Shown here: positions 49,644 through 63,300 of the stretch, piece after piece
How the letters are laid out: each line of letters begins with the position of its first letter
How positions within the stretch are numbered: the first letter of the stretch is position 1
Origin: Prosapia bicincta
Lineage: Eukaryota > Arthropoda > Insecta > Hemiptera > Cercopidae
Direction: 5' to 3'
Assembly (NCBI GenBank): GCA_036971475.1
Contig: JBAIZL010000010.1
Location: 6,478,631 to 6,542,630, forward strand
DNA: 64,000 nt
Notes under the pieces: generated by a model
Databases searched by the model: none
Told to the model about the DNA's origin: nothing
Seen by the model: the letters and a program-made list of their open reading frames with translations, nothing else
Program-made: the position numbers and the translations under genes

Positions 49644-50059
49644 GTAGCGCTGCCCACGTTACCTTCCATGAATACTACGTGACCTAAGTAGGCTATCTCT
49701 GCATTGACTCTCGTAAACTATGTGTAATGGTTAAATAGGAGTCATTATTGCCATAATCATTTTAATTTAGTGGATTGCCAATGATCCCCTCTGGGTAGAT
49801 TGAATATTTTTCTGTCTATTCCCAGTTTGTCTTCACGCCCAATTTTGAATTGCCTCAATAATGCTCAATTTTAAATAAGTTTGAATTATTTCTAAATCTG
49901 TTTAAAGTTTTTTTCACATTGTCTACAATTCAGAATCATTTAATAGCACGTTCCATAAAATGATCATTTGAATATAAAACTAACACATTTATATTTACGT
50001 GCGTCCTGAAATGTTTTGCAGCACCATAAAAAACATGACCTCGATTTCTGAAAACAGCA
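49644..50059. other. Unassigned DNA after the satellite
   Basis: No gene or repeat recognised. Confidence 0.5.
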
Positions 50060-50560
50060 AACACCTTAGTATCAGCGGAATCGAGTTTATATTTATGTTT
50101 AAACAGTAGAAGGTAATTGCAGATTTAAATATTGGCATACAGTTCTATCCTCACCATACAGACGGGTGATTTGTACTTCAGAATAACCTTGGCCGTTCGT
50201 TGCAAATATTCCATTGTTATAGAAGCAGCAAACTACTTTTCTCACAAAACGAAATATCCTCTGCATGCATCGCAAGACCTGGCTGACGCTGCAAAGTAAA
50301 TAAAGCCACAAAGGAAGGGTTGTTTTACCGAGAGTCAATGCAAAGTTTAAAATTAGCAAACTCTAGCTAAGCTAACTTTAGCAATAAAACGTGCCATGAT
50401 AACAGGTTGGACTTGCGGAAAGATTGAATACTTTTTATTGTTTCACTAACTTTTATGAAATTACGAATCAAATAAGATTGTAATAGGCGGTATTATGGTT
50501 TTAAAATTTAGTTGTGTTGTATTCTCGTAAGGTAAAGCTATATAATATAAGATTTATAGA
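50060..50560 (-). repeat. Dispersed repeat family D, copy 4 (inverted)
   Basis: Reverse complement shares TTCCGCAAGTCCAACCTG, GCACGTTTTATTGCTAAAGT, TTTGCATTGACT and CTTCCTTTGTGGCTTTA with copies 1-3. It continues with a segment shared only with copy 5 (GAGGATATTTCGTTTTGTGA, TTTGCTGCTTCTATAACAAT, CGAACGGCCAAGGTTATTCT), so the family is longer than the forward copies show. The 86-codon minus-strand frame at 50099-50359 lies wholly within this repeat and is not conserved in copy 5. Confidence 0.7.
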
Positions 50561-51869
50561 AAACAAAGATATATGTAATAGAAATAAACGAAAAAATAGA
50601 GATATATGAAACCATTTATTTGCAAGAAGGCTGAAGGGTATTAAAGATGAAAGCAAATAATTTGAAAAAAGAAAGTATTTTAAAGAAACAAAAGTAACAC
50701 AAGATTAATTGGGAATTTTAATATGAAGAGAATAAAAAACCGTAAGAAAATAGAGAATAAGAGAGGGTATTAAACATGTAAAATAAAACGTAATAGAAAC
50801 GAGCGATGAAATAGAATATAAAACAATCGTAAAAACATAATAAAACAAACCTAAAAGAAATATAACGAAAATTTAGATATTAGTTTAAAATAAGGAAATA
50901 TTAAATGACCTACCTTAATAAATGAAACATACAAGTAAAACAAGTCGGACTTGCGAAAAGGTTATTTAAGTAGGCTCTAGAATTAACTCACGCATTTGTA
51001 TTTTATAAAATTGAAGATATTGAAGATGGAACTTATGAAGAATAAATAGCCTCATAAGGATATATAAATCTATTATTGCTAGACATGTTGAAATATCATA
51101 ATATCTTAAACATCATAAATTGAGATTTAGAGAGTTTGAGTATCAGTGAATGCGATACCCATATGTACTGTTTATATAGAGACCTTTCCTCAAGCACAGA
51201 TTATTTCTCCTCTTAGAGGAAAACATTGCTGTTTATTCACAAAAGGTTTAATTGAATACTTTATATTATTAAATATTTGAAAAAAAAATATTTCTAATAT
51301 AAGTTTTGGGTCACATATTCTTTGCCCCCCCCCCCCGTTAAATGTGAAATATATCGTGAGGGCACACCTCTAAAGAGGATTGGCCACGCAGTTAGCTAAG
51401 AGGAGTGGCTATAAGGTTGACAATTAGTAGTAGTTATTGATTTTGCTGTTGCTTCTGAGGATGGTTGTTTTGAAACGAAATGTATGTAAGAGTAATATAA
51501 AACTATCATGGTTTGTAGGTGTTTCTGATTATTTACCCAAAAAATATGTTTCTGTTTTACTTGTTTAACGTCAGTTTCGATTTACCCTAAATTTCTCCTT
51601 AAGAAGGATCATCGCCTACTCGTGTCTTATGTATTTACCTTGATGCTCTACCTCTGAACAACGTATGCCACTGTAAAAGCAATCTTTAATAAGAGCACAG
51701 CTTAACGATATCAGTTCAATATTTTCCTAAATTTCCTTTGTTTTAACTTTACAAATGAAAATATATTTATTTTGAACATAAGGGGAACAGAAAAAAATGA
51801 AAGTAAATTCTTACTTAGGTAAAAAAACTTACACATTTATATGCACTCAATTTGCATGTGTGTAATTAT
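50561..51869. other. Unassigned, very A-rich DNA
   Basis: No gene recognised. A poly-C run of about 13 bases occurs near 51327. A fragment near 50935-50960 (AAGTCGGACTTGCGAAAAGG) recalls the edge of family D. Confidence 0.45.
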
Positions 51870-52170
51870 TCCTTAACACACTAAACTCAAGAACATCTCT
51901 GGTCGTTCATTGGAAGATTTCGGTTATTATAGAAAACGTAAACTACTCTTTAACAAAGCGGAATATGCTCACAATGTATTGGAAGACCTGTCGAAGGACG
52001 GTGACGTCATTAAGTGAATAAAGCCACAAAGGAAGAGGTATTGTTTCCCAGAAAGTAAATGCAAACTTATAAAATTAGCCAGCTCTAATGAACTAACTTT
52101 AGCAATAAAACGTGCAAGGATAATAAGTTGGCTTTGGGATATGCTATTTAAAGTGAATCAGCGCCTTTCT
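51870..52170 (-). repeat. Dispersed repeat family D, copy 5 (inverted)
   Basis: Reverse complement shares AAGCCAACTTATTATCCTTG, CACGTTTTATTGCTAAAGTT, TCTTCCTTTGTGGCTTTATT and the downstream segment also found in copy 4 (GCATATTCCGCTTTGTTAAA and AATGAACGACCAGAGATGTT). Confidence 0.7.
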
Positions 52171-53612
52171 CTAAAATGAACTTTTATGAAATTGAAAACA
52201 TTATGAGTAAAGAGATAATAAATACCGTGAGAATGTTTAATATACATTTAACATTTTTTCATAAACGATTTATAAAAATAATTTTACGTACTTTATTATT
52301 AATTGAGAAATGTTTATAGCTAATTTTATTTATAAAGTATAAAGCTCAGCAAAGTGTCAGAAGAAGTAGGGGAAACATGAAGGCACTGAAGTAGAAAAGA
52401 GTTTAATGAACGGGAGAAACGGAAACAGATCAAGGTCTGTTTCTTGTATAAATGTTTTTTTTGAGTCAAAATATCGTATTATTGTCTCTAGATAGGTTTG
52501 ATTGGAATGTAACTATAGTAAGAACCATTAGGATGGTTTCTCCTTTCATTTGCAAGCAAAATCAGTATACGATCGGTTCAATACTTCTCAAATTATTACC
52601 AACATTAAATAACAAACGAATCGAATACAGAACCTCTTCCATTTTTGAAGACGGTTAAAAATAACAAAGAGTCACAACAATTAGAATGAGATAAAAAAAA
52701 CCACAGTACATAAGAAAATATAAAGAACACAATGTATTACAACATGAAACAATCCCAGTTAATAACAGTCCTTAAGAATCACATTTAATAACAATCACAG
52801 TATCCAGTGCAAACAAAGAGAATGTAAACACGTGCAATCACACACAATATAAACCAGTAGTAATATACTACGTCACAACTATCACATAATAGTTCTACAT
52901 GAAACATAAAACCTACACATTTAATGGTATAGGTTATACAGTCTTATGTAAATGTGATTGTCCCTCTTTTACCAAAATGGGTTTAAGTAACTTTGCTATA
53001 TTTGGTTGGAAGTATATAGACCTAATTATATGTTTTAGTTTCTCATGTACAAATAATTTAGTGATTGTATGTTTACAAACATATGTTAAAGATAATCAAA
53101 TGTTTAATTTTTAAAAGGGTTTTTACACCATAAAAAATTGAAAGCTATTCAATACAAATTAGGTAAATTCTATATAAAAATATATAATTACGTTTTATTA
53201 CAAAGAAAGTTTGTAATAAAAAAAAATATCGCAAATCAGTGAACTCACCTTCAGTGAGAAAATATGTGAAGGCTCAAGTGATACAGTTAAATGTAATAGA
53301 GAAACCTTATGAAATATTGGTGAAAAATGTCGATATTTTAAAGGAAGGACTTTCATAAGAAAAATTATTTTATTATAACAGCAATAAATATCATCAGCAA
53401 TCTTAATACACGAAGAAAACTGATTTAATTAAAGACATAAATATTTTATTATGTGAAAATATTAGAAATAATATAAAAAGACGAGGATTTTATACTTCAA
53501 AATTATGTATTAGAGAAAATTAATGCAACAAGAAAATTAAATGATTTAAAAATTAAATATGTATTTAAACGTTATCTGTTAGGTTAAGATAATACAAAGT
53601 AAAGAAACATCG
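52171..53612. other. Unassigned AT-rich DNA
   Basis: No gene recognised. Open frames at 52452-52658 and 52899-53114 are short, AT-driven and without domains. Confidence 0.5.
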
Positions 53613-54310
53613 GTAGTGTAAATGCAGACATATAATGCCTATAATGTAAACGCAGACATATAATGCCTATAATGTAATCGCAGACATATAATGCCTATAA
53701 TATAAACGCAGACATATAATGCCTATAGTGTAAACGCAGACATATAATGCCTATAATGTAAACGCAGACATATAATGCCTATAATGTAAACGCAGACATA
53801 TAATGCCTATGATATAAACGCAGACATATAATGCCTATAATGTAAACGCAGACATATAATGCCTATAATGTAAACGCAGACATATAATGCCTATAATGTA
53901 AACGCAGACATATAATGCCTATGATATAAACGCAGACATATAATGCCTATAATGTAAACGCAGACATATAATGCCTATAATGTAAACGCAGACATATAAT
54001 GCCTATAGTGTAAACGCAGATATATAATGCCTATAATGTAAACGCAGACATATAATGCCTATAATGTAAACGCAGACATATAATGCCTATAATGTAAACG
54101 CAGACATATAATGCCTATAATGTAAACGCAGACATATAATGCCTATAATGTAAACGCAGGCATATAATGCCTATAATGTAAACACAGACATATAATTCCT
54201 ATAATGTAAACGCAGACATATAATGCCTACAATGTAAACGTAGACATATAATGCCTATAATGTAAACGCAGACATATAATTCCTATAATGTAAACGCAGA
54301 TAATGCTTAT
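53613..54310 (+). repeat. 28-bp minisatellite, ~25 copies
   Basis: Unit GTAAACGCAGACATATAATG plus CCTATAAT, very homogeneous. A few units read GATATAAACG or end in TTCCTATAAT. The array ends with a truncated unit near 54309. Confidence 0.97.
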
Positions 54311-55679
54311 GTCACATCATATTCTATTTATAGTCTTTATTAGTTGACATTTGTTTACATTTGTAGACTACTCGTTCGGACGTCCATGCATTTTGGTCCT
54401 TGTCTCTTAGTTTTATTAGTCAGTTCATTCTCTTTGATTCACAGTTATCCGTGTGTTGGTCATATATATCAACCTATTATATATATTACCATTATGTATT
54501 TATATAATAAATGTCACATTTTATGTAAATTTATGTAGATACTTAAGGGCGAAAGTGTATATATTTAGTTCGTATTATTTGTGTGTACATGAATTTAATT
54601 TGTTTACGATTGTGAAAGTGAAACAAACGTATTACTGTCAAACTAAAGTTTTCTTTGTACAATCACTTCAAACGTCTAACCTATTTGCATGAAGAACATA
54701 TTATTATATAAGATAGTAAATAAATAATTGTTGCTGTTATATATTATTAATTACATACTTTTTTGTCAATTTCCGAATTAATTCCGGTTAATAATTAAGT
54801 CGTATTTATGAGAGATACTTCACGCCTTATTATACGAAAACACAGTCGTTTAATAATGAAGGCAGTTCTAATAGAGATGATTAAATTCAGAATAAAAAAT
54901 ACGATTTTTTGAACAAAACCTGTAAGTTAATGAATGATTTTACCAGCTAGCTACTCTTGATGGTATTAGCCACTGGCAATGGTGGGCTGACTGTCACAGC
55001 GTTCGATCTGACAACACCGTATCCCTACCCTGTCGCAGGGTTACTATTGTTATTAACATGCATGTATTTTGTTTCTTTGCATCTTTTAGATATTTACACC
55101 TTTAGTTAGTTTAGTCAAATTTATTTTGTTTTCATTGTATCTAAAAAAATATTTATTCTATTCTCATATTCATTGTTTTCATTGAATCTAATGTAGTTTT
55201 TCCACCCCTACAAAAAAAAGATCATAAATATTATAACTCTTTTATTAATCCTTGCATGAAAGGACTCATTCATTAAGTTAGTGTTGCTATATATATTTAC
55301 GTGGCTACTGTGTTATGTTACAAACATTGTAGATTCCGGTTAATTAGAACTGCCGTTTAATTAGGCGCAAATTATAGAAGAAAAAAAATACATATTGCAC
55401 ATAAAAACATTACGCCAGTTAATTGACCCATAAAGGGCGCTTATTTCATCTAGTATTTCTCTTTTGACTAATGAAAGTGTATTTTATTTGTTTTAAATTG
55501 GTAAAAAAGTGATCCCGCAGATGATAATCGCTAAGTCCTTACTCGTGTGTCAAAATGAGCTGTAGCTAATGTCAGGTAGTTTTATTTTGAAACTGGCAGA
55601 ACTACAGTGAGGTTTCTTTGTAAATTGATGCTTACGTCCACAAGAGTTGTATTTGCACACCAGATTTATAGCAGAAACA
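54311..55679. other. Unassigned AT-rich DNA with one possible SINE-like stretch
   Basis: No gene recognised. Around 54950-55045 is a GC-richer patch with ACTGGCAATGGTGG followed by GCGTTCGATCTGAC, weakly like tRNA A and B boxes but closer together than in a tRNA, then a CCCTGTCGCAGGG palindrome. It is recorded as a weak SINE candidate only. Confidence 0.4.
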
Positions 55680-56035
55680 GTATTTGAGAAACACCATACC
55701 CATTAATGGTCTGGTTGTATTTGAGAGACAACATATCCCTATACAGTATGGCTGTATCTCAGAGACACCATCCCCTATAAAGTATTGGTGTAATTGAGAG
55801 AAAAAAATACCCCTTTAGGGTATTGCTTTTTTGAGAGAAACAATACCCCTATATGGTATTGTTATATTTGAGAGAAACAATACCCCTATATGGTATTGGT
55901 TTAATTGAGAGAAACAATACCCCTATTTGGTATGACTGTATTTCAGAGAAACAATACCCCTATATGGTATTGTTTTATTTGAGAGAAACAGTATCCATAT
56001 ATGATATGGCTGTATTTCAGAGACTCCATAACTTG
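55680..56035 (+). repeat. 36-37-bp degenerate minisatellite
   Basis: About nine units with TTGAGAGAAACAATACCCCT and ATATGGTATTG, more diverged at both ends. The 88-codon frame at 55853-56119 is made of these units and is not treated as a gene. Confidence 0.9.
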
Positions 56036-56302
56036 CTATTTTGTATTTCATCCCCGTTATTAATTCCACCACTTGTAGTGGATTTAATTACAATTATCGC
56101 GAACCTTAGTAACATATAAAAAAAGCCTAACTACGAAGTCACTCAGGGTTTAGGAAAATCTATTACCCTTTATTTTCAAAGCTTTGCTTAAAAGAACCAA
56201 ATCATGACGGTTCTAAGGTATACAATTATGCAGACGTATGTAATTTGTTGGTTTACTGATCATTTCTCTTTTTTAAACATTTTCTATTTGTTTTCATTTC
56301 AG

Positions 56303-56411
56303 GTAATTGCTGAAGAAGCTTTTATTCTTACTAACCAAAGAAAGGGGCTGGTTTTTTGTGATCTCGTTCTTTGCAGAAGAATCGAACGAAATCATTTCGT
56401 CCTTCTTGCCA
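56303..56411 (+). other. Candidate internal exon (weak)
   Basis: A pyrimidine-rich tract ending TTTTCATTTCAG precedes 109 bp that are open in one frame (VIAEEAFILTNQRKGL and then VFCDLVLCRRIER). They are followed by a donor-like GTAAGT at 56412. The acceptor, length and donor together look like an internal exon, and the base composition is less AT-biased than the surroundings. No domain is recognised, no partner exon was found, and such a combination can arise by chance in AT-rich DNA. Confidence 0.25.
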
Positions 56412-57340
56412 GTAAGTGATAAACATTTTACGACCTAATATTTCCTACCTGCTCAAGGTGGTTTTGCTAAAAGTCTGTTCGATACTACCACCTGCTTTTG
56501 GGATCTCTCTCACTATATATGCATTATTCTCCTCCTTTGGCTTTGCACTACTCGCCCTAAGAAAGTATTTCAAGTCCGTAACTTGTTCCAATACTACTTG
56601 ACTCTAGTCTTGAAACTAACTAGTTCACTTGCTACAACTGTTGTCTCTTACCAGATACGTTAAGATATAAAAACAGTATTTAAGTGAACAAATAAACCTG
56701 TCAACCAGGAGTTTTATGTTCAAGGATAAAATTTCTTGAAGTACTTTATTTTAAATACAACACATGTTTAATTTTAATTAGATAAGTAAAATACAAAAAA
56801 TGCTCTATAAAATTTCGTCATATAAACTTTATGAGTGGATGAAACCGTAGAGTCTCAAAGCTTTTCCTTGAGAACGGTTATTGTCTTCTTGGATGTAGGG
56901 AGAGGTTTAAAACTAATTTGTAGCATCAAACAAAATTTTGACATGTTAATACCATTCTATCGCTTAACGTTAACGTTCCTTCTTGACGGACGTTTTAGTC
57001 TCCAAAACACTCTTTCATACACCTCTGGGTTCCTCTTCTAACAATATTAAAACGGCTTGAAATCTTTGTTAGATATCAAGCATAAAATAACTCTCATAAT
57101 TAAGTCATTTCTTCATGCTTTTGAAAAGCGTACAAAATGATAGTACCCCTTAAAATCTATCTATCACGATTACTTTCTTATCTTGAACTACTAATGCTTC
57201 GACTCCTGCAGTTATGTTTGTACTTAATTGTGAGTGAGTGATTCAAGATTCTTTAGAGAAGTTTAAAAATTGAAGCAACTAAATCTAAAGGGATTTATTA
57301 CAAGGAAAAAAATCCTTTGATTTGCTAAAAACCTGATATA
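56412..57340. other. Unassigned DNA before the 60-bp array
   Basis: No gene recognised. Open frames at 56416-56601 and 56835-57041 are short and without domains. Confidence 0.45.
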
Positions 57341-60300
57341 CCAGGGAGGATTATGCTATGTAATTCCATGCAGTGGATTCAAACAGACGCTGCTATATTC
57401 CTAGCGAGGATTACGTTATGTCCTTCCATGCAGTGGATTTGAGCCAACCCTGCTATTTTGCCAGAAAGAATTACGCTATATCGTTCTATTCAGTTGATTT
57501 GAGACAACCATGCTACTTTCTCAGGGAGGTTTACGTTATGTCCTTCCTTATAGTAGATTCGAGCAGACGCTGCTACTTTGCCAGGGAGGATTACGGTATG
57601 TCCTTCCTTGTAGTAGATTCGAGCAGACGCTGCTACTTTGCCAGGGAGGATTACGGTATGTCCTTCCTTGTAGTAGATTCGAGCAGACGCTGTTACTTTG
57701 CCAGGGAGGATTACGTTATGTCCTTCCTTGTAGTAGATTTGAGCATACGCTGCTACTTTGCCAAGGAGGATTTCGGTATGTCCTTCCTTGTAGTAGATTC
57801 GAGCAGACGCTGCTACTTTCTCAGGGAGGTTTACGTTATGTCCTTCTTTATAGTAGATTCGAGCAGACGCTGCTACTTTGCCAGGGAGGATTACGTTATG
57901 TCCTTCCTTGTAGTAGATTCGAGCAGACGCTGCTACTTTCTCAGGGAGGTTTACGTTATGTCCTTCTTTATAGTAGATTCGAGCAGACGCTGCTACTTTG
58001 CCAGGGATGATTACGGTATGTCCTTCCTTATAGTAGATTCGAGCAGACGCTGCTACTTTGCCAGGGATGATTACGGTATGTCCTTCCTTGTAGTAGATTC
58101 GAGCAGACGCTGCTACTTTGCCAGGGATGATTACGGTATGACCTTCCTTGTAGTAGATTCGAGCAGACGCTGCTACTTTGCCAGGGATGATTACGGTATG
58201 TCCTTCCTTGTCGTAGATTCGAGCAGACGCTGCTACTTTGCCAGGGATGATTACGGTATGTCCTTCCTTGTAGTAGATTCGAGCAGACGCTGCTACTTTG
58301 CCAGGGATGATTACGGTATGTCCTTCCTTGTCGTAGATTCGAGCAGACGCTGCTACTTTGCCAGGGATGATTACGGTATGTCCTTCCTTGTAGTAGATTC
58401 GAGCAGACGCTGCTACTTTGCCAGGGATGATTACGGTATGTCCTTCTTTATAGTAGATTCGAGCAGACGCTGCTACTTTGCCAGGGATGATTACGGTATG
58501 TCCTTCCTTGTCGTAGATTCGAGCAGACGCTGCTACTTTGCCAGGGATGATTACGGTATGTCCTTCCTTGTAGTAGATTCGAGCAGACGCTGCTACTTTG
58601 CCAGGGATGATTACGGTATGTCCTTCCTTGTAGTAGATTCGAGCAGACGCTGCTACTTTGCCAGGGATGATTACGGTATGTCCTTCCTTGTCGTAGATTC
58701 CAGCAGACGCTGCTACTTTGCCAGGGATGATTACGGTATGTCCTTCCTTGTAGTAGATTCGAGCAGACACTGCTACTTTGCCAGGGATGATTACGGTATG
58801 TCCTTGCTTGTAGTAGATTCGAGCAGACGCTGCTACTTTGCCAGGGATGATTACGGTATGTCCTTCCTTGTAGTAGATTCGAGCAGACGCTGCTACTTTG
58901 CCAGGGATGATTACGGTATGTCCTTCCTTGTCGTAGATTCGAGCAGACGCTGCTACTTTGCCAGGGATGATTACGGTATGTCCTTCCTTGTCGTAGATTC
59001 GAGCAGACGCTGCTACTTTGCCAGGGATGATTACGGTATGTCCTTCCTTGTAGTAGATTCGAGCAGACGCTGCTACTTTGCCAGGGATGATTACGGTATG
59101 TCCTTCCTTGTAGTAGATTCGAGCAGACGCTGCTACTTTGCCAGGGAGGATTACGTTATGTCCTTCCATGTAGTAGATTCGAGCAGACGCTGCTACTTTG
59201 CCAGGGAGGTTTACGGTATGTCCTTCCTTGTAGTAGATTCGAGCAGACGCTGCTACTTTGCCAGGGATGATTACGGTATGTCCTTCCTTGTAGTAGATTC
59301 GAGCAGACGCTGCTACTTTGCCAGGGAGGATTACGTTATGTCCTTCCTTGTAGTAGATTCGAGCAGACGCTGCTACTTTGCCAGGGATGATTACGGTATG
59401 TCCTTCCTTGTAGTAGATTCGAGCAGACGCTGCTACTTTGCCAGGGAGGTTTACGCTATGTCCTTCCTTGTAGTAGATTGGAGCAGACGCTGCTACTTTG
59501 CCAGGTAGGTTTACGCTATGTCCTTCTTCATAGTAGATTCGAGCAGACGCTGCTACTTTGCCAGGGAGGTTTACGGTATGTCCTTCCTTGTAGTAGATTC
59601 GAGCAGACGCTGCTACTTTGCCAGGGATGATTACGGTATGTCCTTCTTTATAGTAGATTCGAGCAGACGCTGCTACTTTGCCAGGGAGGTTTACGGTATG
59701 TCCTTCCTTGTAGTAGATTCGAGCAGACGCTGCTACTTTGCCAGGGAGGTTTACGGTATGTCCTTACTTGTAGTAGATTCGAGCAGACGCTGCTACTTTG
59801 CCAGGGATGATTACGGTATGTCCTTCCTTGTAGTAGATTCGAGCAGACGCTGCTACTTTGCCAGGGATGATTACGGTATATCCTTCCTTGTAGTAGATTC
59901 GAGCAGACGCTGCTACTTTGCCAGGGAGGTTTACGCTATGTCCCTCCTTGTAGTAGATTCGAGCAGACGCTGCTACTTTGCCAGGGATGATTACGGTATG
60001 TCCTTCCTTGTCGTAGATTCGAGCAGACGCTGCTACTTTGCCAGGGATGATTACGGTATGTCCTTCCTTGTAGTAGATTCGAGCAGACGCTGCTACTTTG
60101 CCAGGGATGATTACGGTATGTCCTTCCTTGTAGTAGATTCGAGCAGACGCTGCTACTTTGCCAGGGATGATTACGGTATGTCCTTCCTTGTCGTAGATTC
60201 GAGCAGACGCTGCTACTTTGCCAGGGATGATTACGGTATGTCCTTCCTTGTCGTAGATTCGAGCAGACGCTGCTACTTTGCCAGGGATGATTACGGTATG

Positions 60301-63300
60301 TCCTTCCTTGTAGTAGATTCGAGCAGACGCTGCTACTTTGCCAGGGATGTTTACGGTATGTCCTTCCTTGTAGTAGATTCGAGCAGACGCTGCTACTTTG
60401 CCAGGGATGATTACGGTATGTCCTTCCTTGTCGTAGATTCGAGCAGACGCTGCTACTTTGCCAGGGATGATTACGGTATGTCCTTCCTTGTAGTAGATTC
60501 GAGCAGACGCTGCTACTTTGCCAGGGATGATTACGGTATGTCCTTCCTTGTAGTAGATTCGAGCAGACGCTGCTACTTTGCCAGGGAGGTTTACGCTATG
60601 TCCTTCCTTGTAGTAGATTGGAGCAGACGCTGCTACTTTGCCAGGTAGGTTTACGCTATGTCCTTCTTCATAGTAGATTCGAGCAGACGCTGCTACTTTG
60701 CCAGGGAGGTTTACGGTATGTCCTTCCTTGTAGTAGATTCGAGCAGACGCTGCTACTTTGCCAGGGATGATTACGGTATGTCCTTCTTTATAGTAGATTC
60801 GAGCAGACGCTGCTACTTTGCCAGGGAGGTTTACGGTATGTCCTTCCTTGTAGTAGATTCGAGCAGACGCTGCTACTTTGCCAGGGAGGTTTACGGTATG
60901 TCCTTCCTTGTAGTAGATTCGAGCAGACGCTGCTACTTTGCCAGGGATGATTACGGTATGTCCTTCCTTGTAGTAGATTCGAGCAGACGCTGCTACTTTG
61001 CCAGGGATGATTACGGTATATCCTTCCTTGTAGTAGATTCGAGCAGACGCTGCTACTTTGCCAGGGAGGTTTACGCTATGTCCTTCCTTGTAGTAGATTC
61101 GAGCAGACGCTGCTACTTTGCCAGGGATGATTACGGTATGTCCTTCCTTGTCGTAGATTCGAGCAGACGCTGCTACTTTGCCAGGGATGATTACGGTATG
61201 TCCTTCCTTGTAGTAGATTCGAGCAGACGCTGCTACTTTGCCAGGGATGATTACGGTATGTCCTTCCTTGTAGTAGATTCGAGCAGACGCTGCTACTTTG
61301 CCAGGGATGATTACGGTATGTCCTTCCTTGTCGTAGATTCGAGCAGACGCTGCTACTTTGCCAGGGATGATTACGGTATGTCCTTCCTTGTCGTAGATTC
61401 GAGCAGACGCTGCTACTTTGCCAGGGATGATTACGGTATGTCCTTCCTTGTAGTAGATTCGAGCAGACGCTGCTACTTTGCCAGGGATGATTACGGTATG
61501 TCCTTCCTTGTAGTAGATTCGAGCAGACGCTGCTACTTTGCCAGGGATGATTACGGTATGTCCTTCCTTGTCGTAGATTCGAGCAGACGCTGCTACTTTG
61601 CCAGGGATGATTACGGTATGTCCTTCCTTGTAGTAGATTCGAGCAGACGCTGCTACTTTGCCAGGGATGATTACGGTATGTCCTTCCTTGTAGTAGATTC
61701 GAGCAGACGCTGCTACTTTGCCAGGGATGATTACGGTATGTCCTTCTTTATAGTAGATTCGAGCAGACGCTGCTACTTTGCCAGGGAGGTTTACGGTATG
61801 TCCTTCCTTGTAGTAGATTCGAGCAGACGCTGCTACTTTGCCAGGGAGGTTTACGGTATGTCCTTCCTTGTAGTAGATTCGAGCAGACGCTGCTACTTTG
61901 CCAGGGATGATTACGGTATGTCCTTCCTTGTAGTAGATTCGAGCAGACGCTGCTACTTTGCCAGGGATGATTACGGTATATCCTTCCTTGTAGTAGATTC
62001 GAGCAGACGCTGCTACTTTGCCAGGGAGGTTTACGCTATGTCCTTCCTTGTAGTAGATTCGAGCAGACGCTGCTACTTTGCCAGGGATGATTACGGTATG
62101 TCCTTCCTTGTCGTAGATTCGAGCAGACGCTGCTACTTTGCCAGGGATGATTACGGTATGTCCTTCCTTGTAGTAGATTCGAGCAGACGCTGCTACTTTG
62201 CCAGGGATGATTACGGTATGTCCTTCCTTGTAGTAGATTCGAGCAGACGCTGCTACTTTGCCAGGGATGATTACGGTATGTCCTTCCTTGTAGTAGATTC
62301 GAGCAGACGCTGCTACTTTGCCAGGGATGATTACGGTATGTCCTTCCTTGTAGTAGATTCGAGCAGACGCTGCTACTTTGCCAGGGATGATTACGGTATG
62401 TCCTTCCTTGTCGTAGATTCGAGCAGACGCTGCTACTTTGCCAGGGATGATTACGGTATGTCCTTCTTTATAGTAGATTCGAGCAGACGCTGCTACTTTG
62501 CCAGGGATGATTACGGTATGTCCTTCCTTGTAGTAGATTCGAGCAGACGCTGCTACTTTGCCAGGGATGATTACGGTATGTCCTTCCTTGTCGTAGATTC
62601 GAGCAGACGCTGCTACTTTGCCAGGGATGATTACGGTATGTCCTTCCTTGTAGTAGATTCGAGCAGACGCTGCTACTTTGCCAGGGATGATTACGGTATG
62701 TCCTTCCTTGTAGTAGATTCGAGCAGACGCTGCTACTTTGCCAGGGATGACTACGGTATGTCCTTCCTTGTCGTAGATTCGAGCAGACGCTGCTACTTTG
62801 CCAGGGATGATTACGGTATGTCCTTCCTTGTAGTAGATTCGAGCAGACGCTGCTACTTTGCCAGGGATGATTACGGTATGTCCTTCCTTGTAGTAGATTC
62901 GAGCAGACGCTGCTACTTTGCCAGGGATGATTACGGTATGTCCTTCCTTGTAGTAGATTCGAGCAGACGCTGCTACTTTGCCAGGGATGATTACGGTATG
63001 TCCTTCCTTGTAGTAGATTCGAGCAGACGCTGCTACTTTGCCAGGGATGATTACGGTATGTCCTTCCTTGTAGTAGATTCGAGCAGACGCTGCTACTTTG
63101 CCAGGGATGATTACGGTATGTCCTTCCTTGTAGTAGATTCGAGCAGACGCTGCTACTTTGCCAGGGATGATTACGGTATGTCCTTCCTTGTCGTAGATTC
63201 GAGCAGACGCTGCTACTTTGCCAGGGATGATTACGGTATGTCCTTCCTTGTAGTAGATTCGAGCAGACGCTGCTACTTTGCCAGGGATGATTACGGTATG

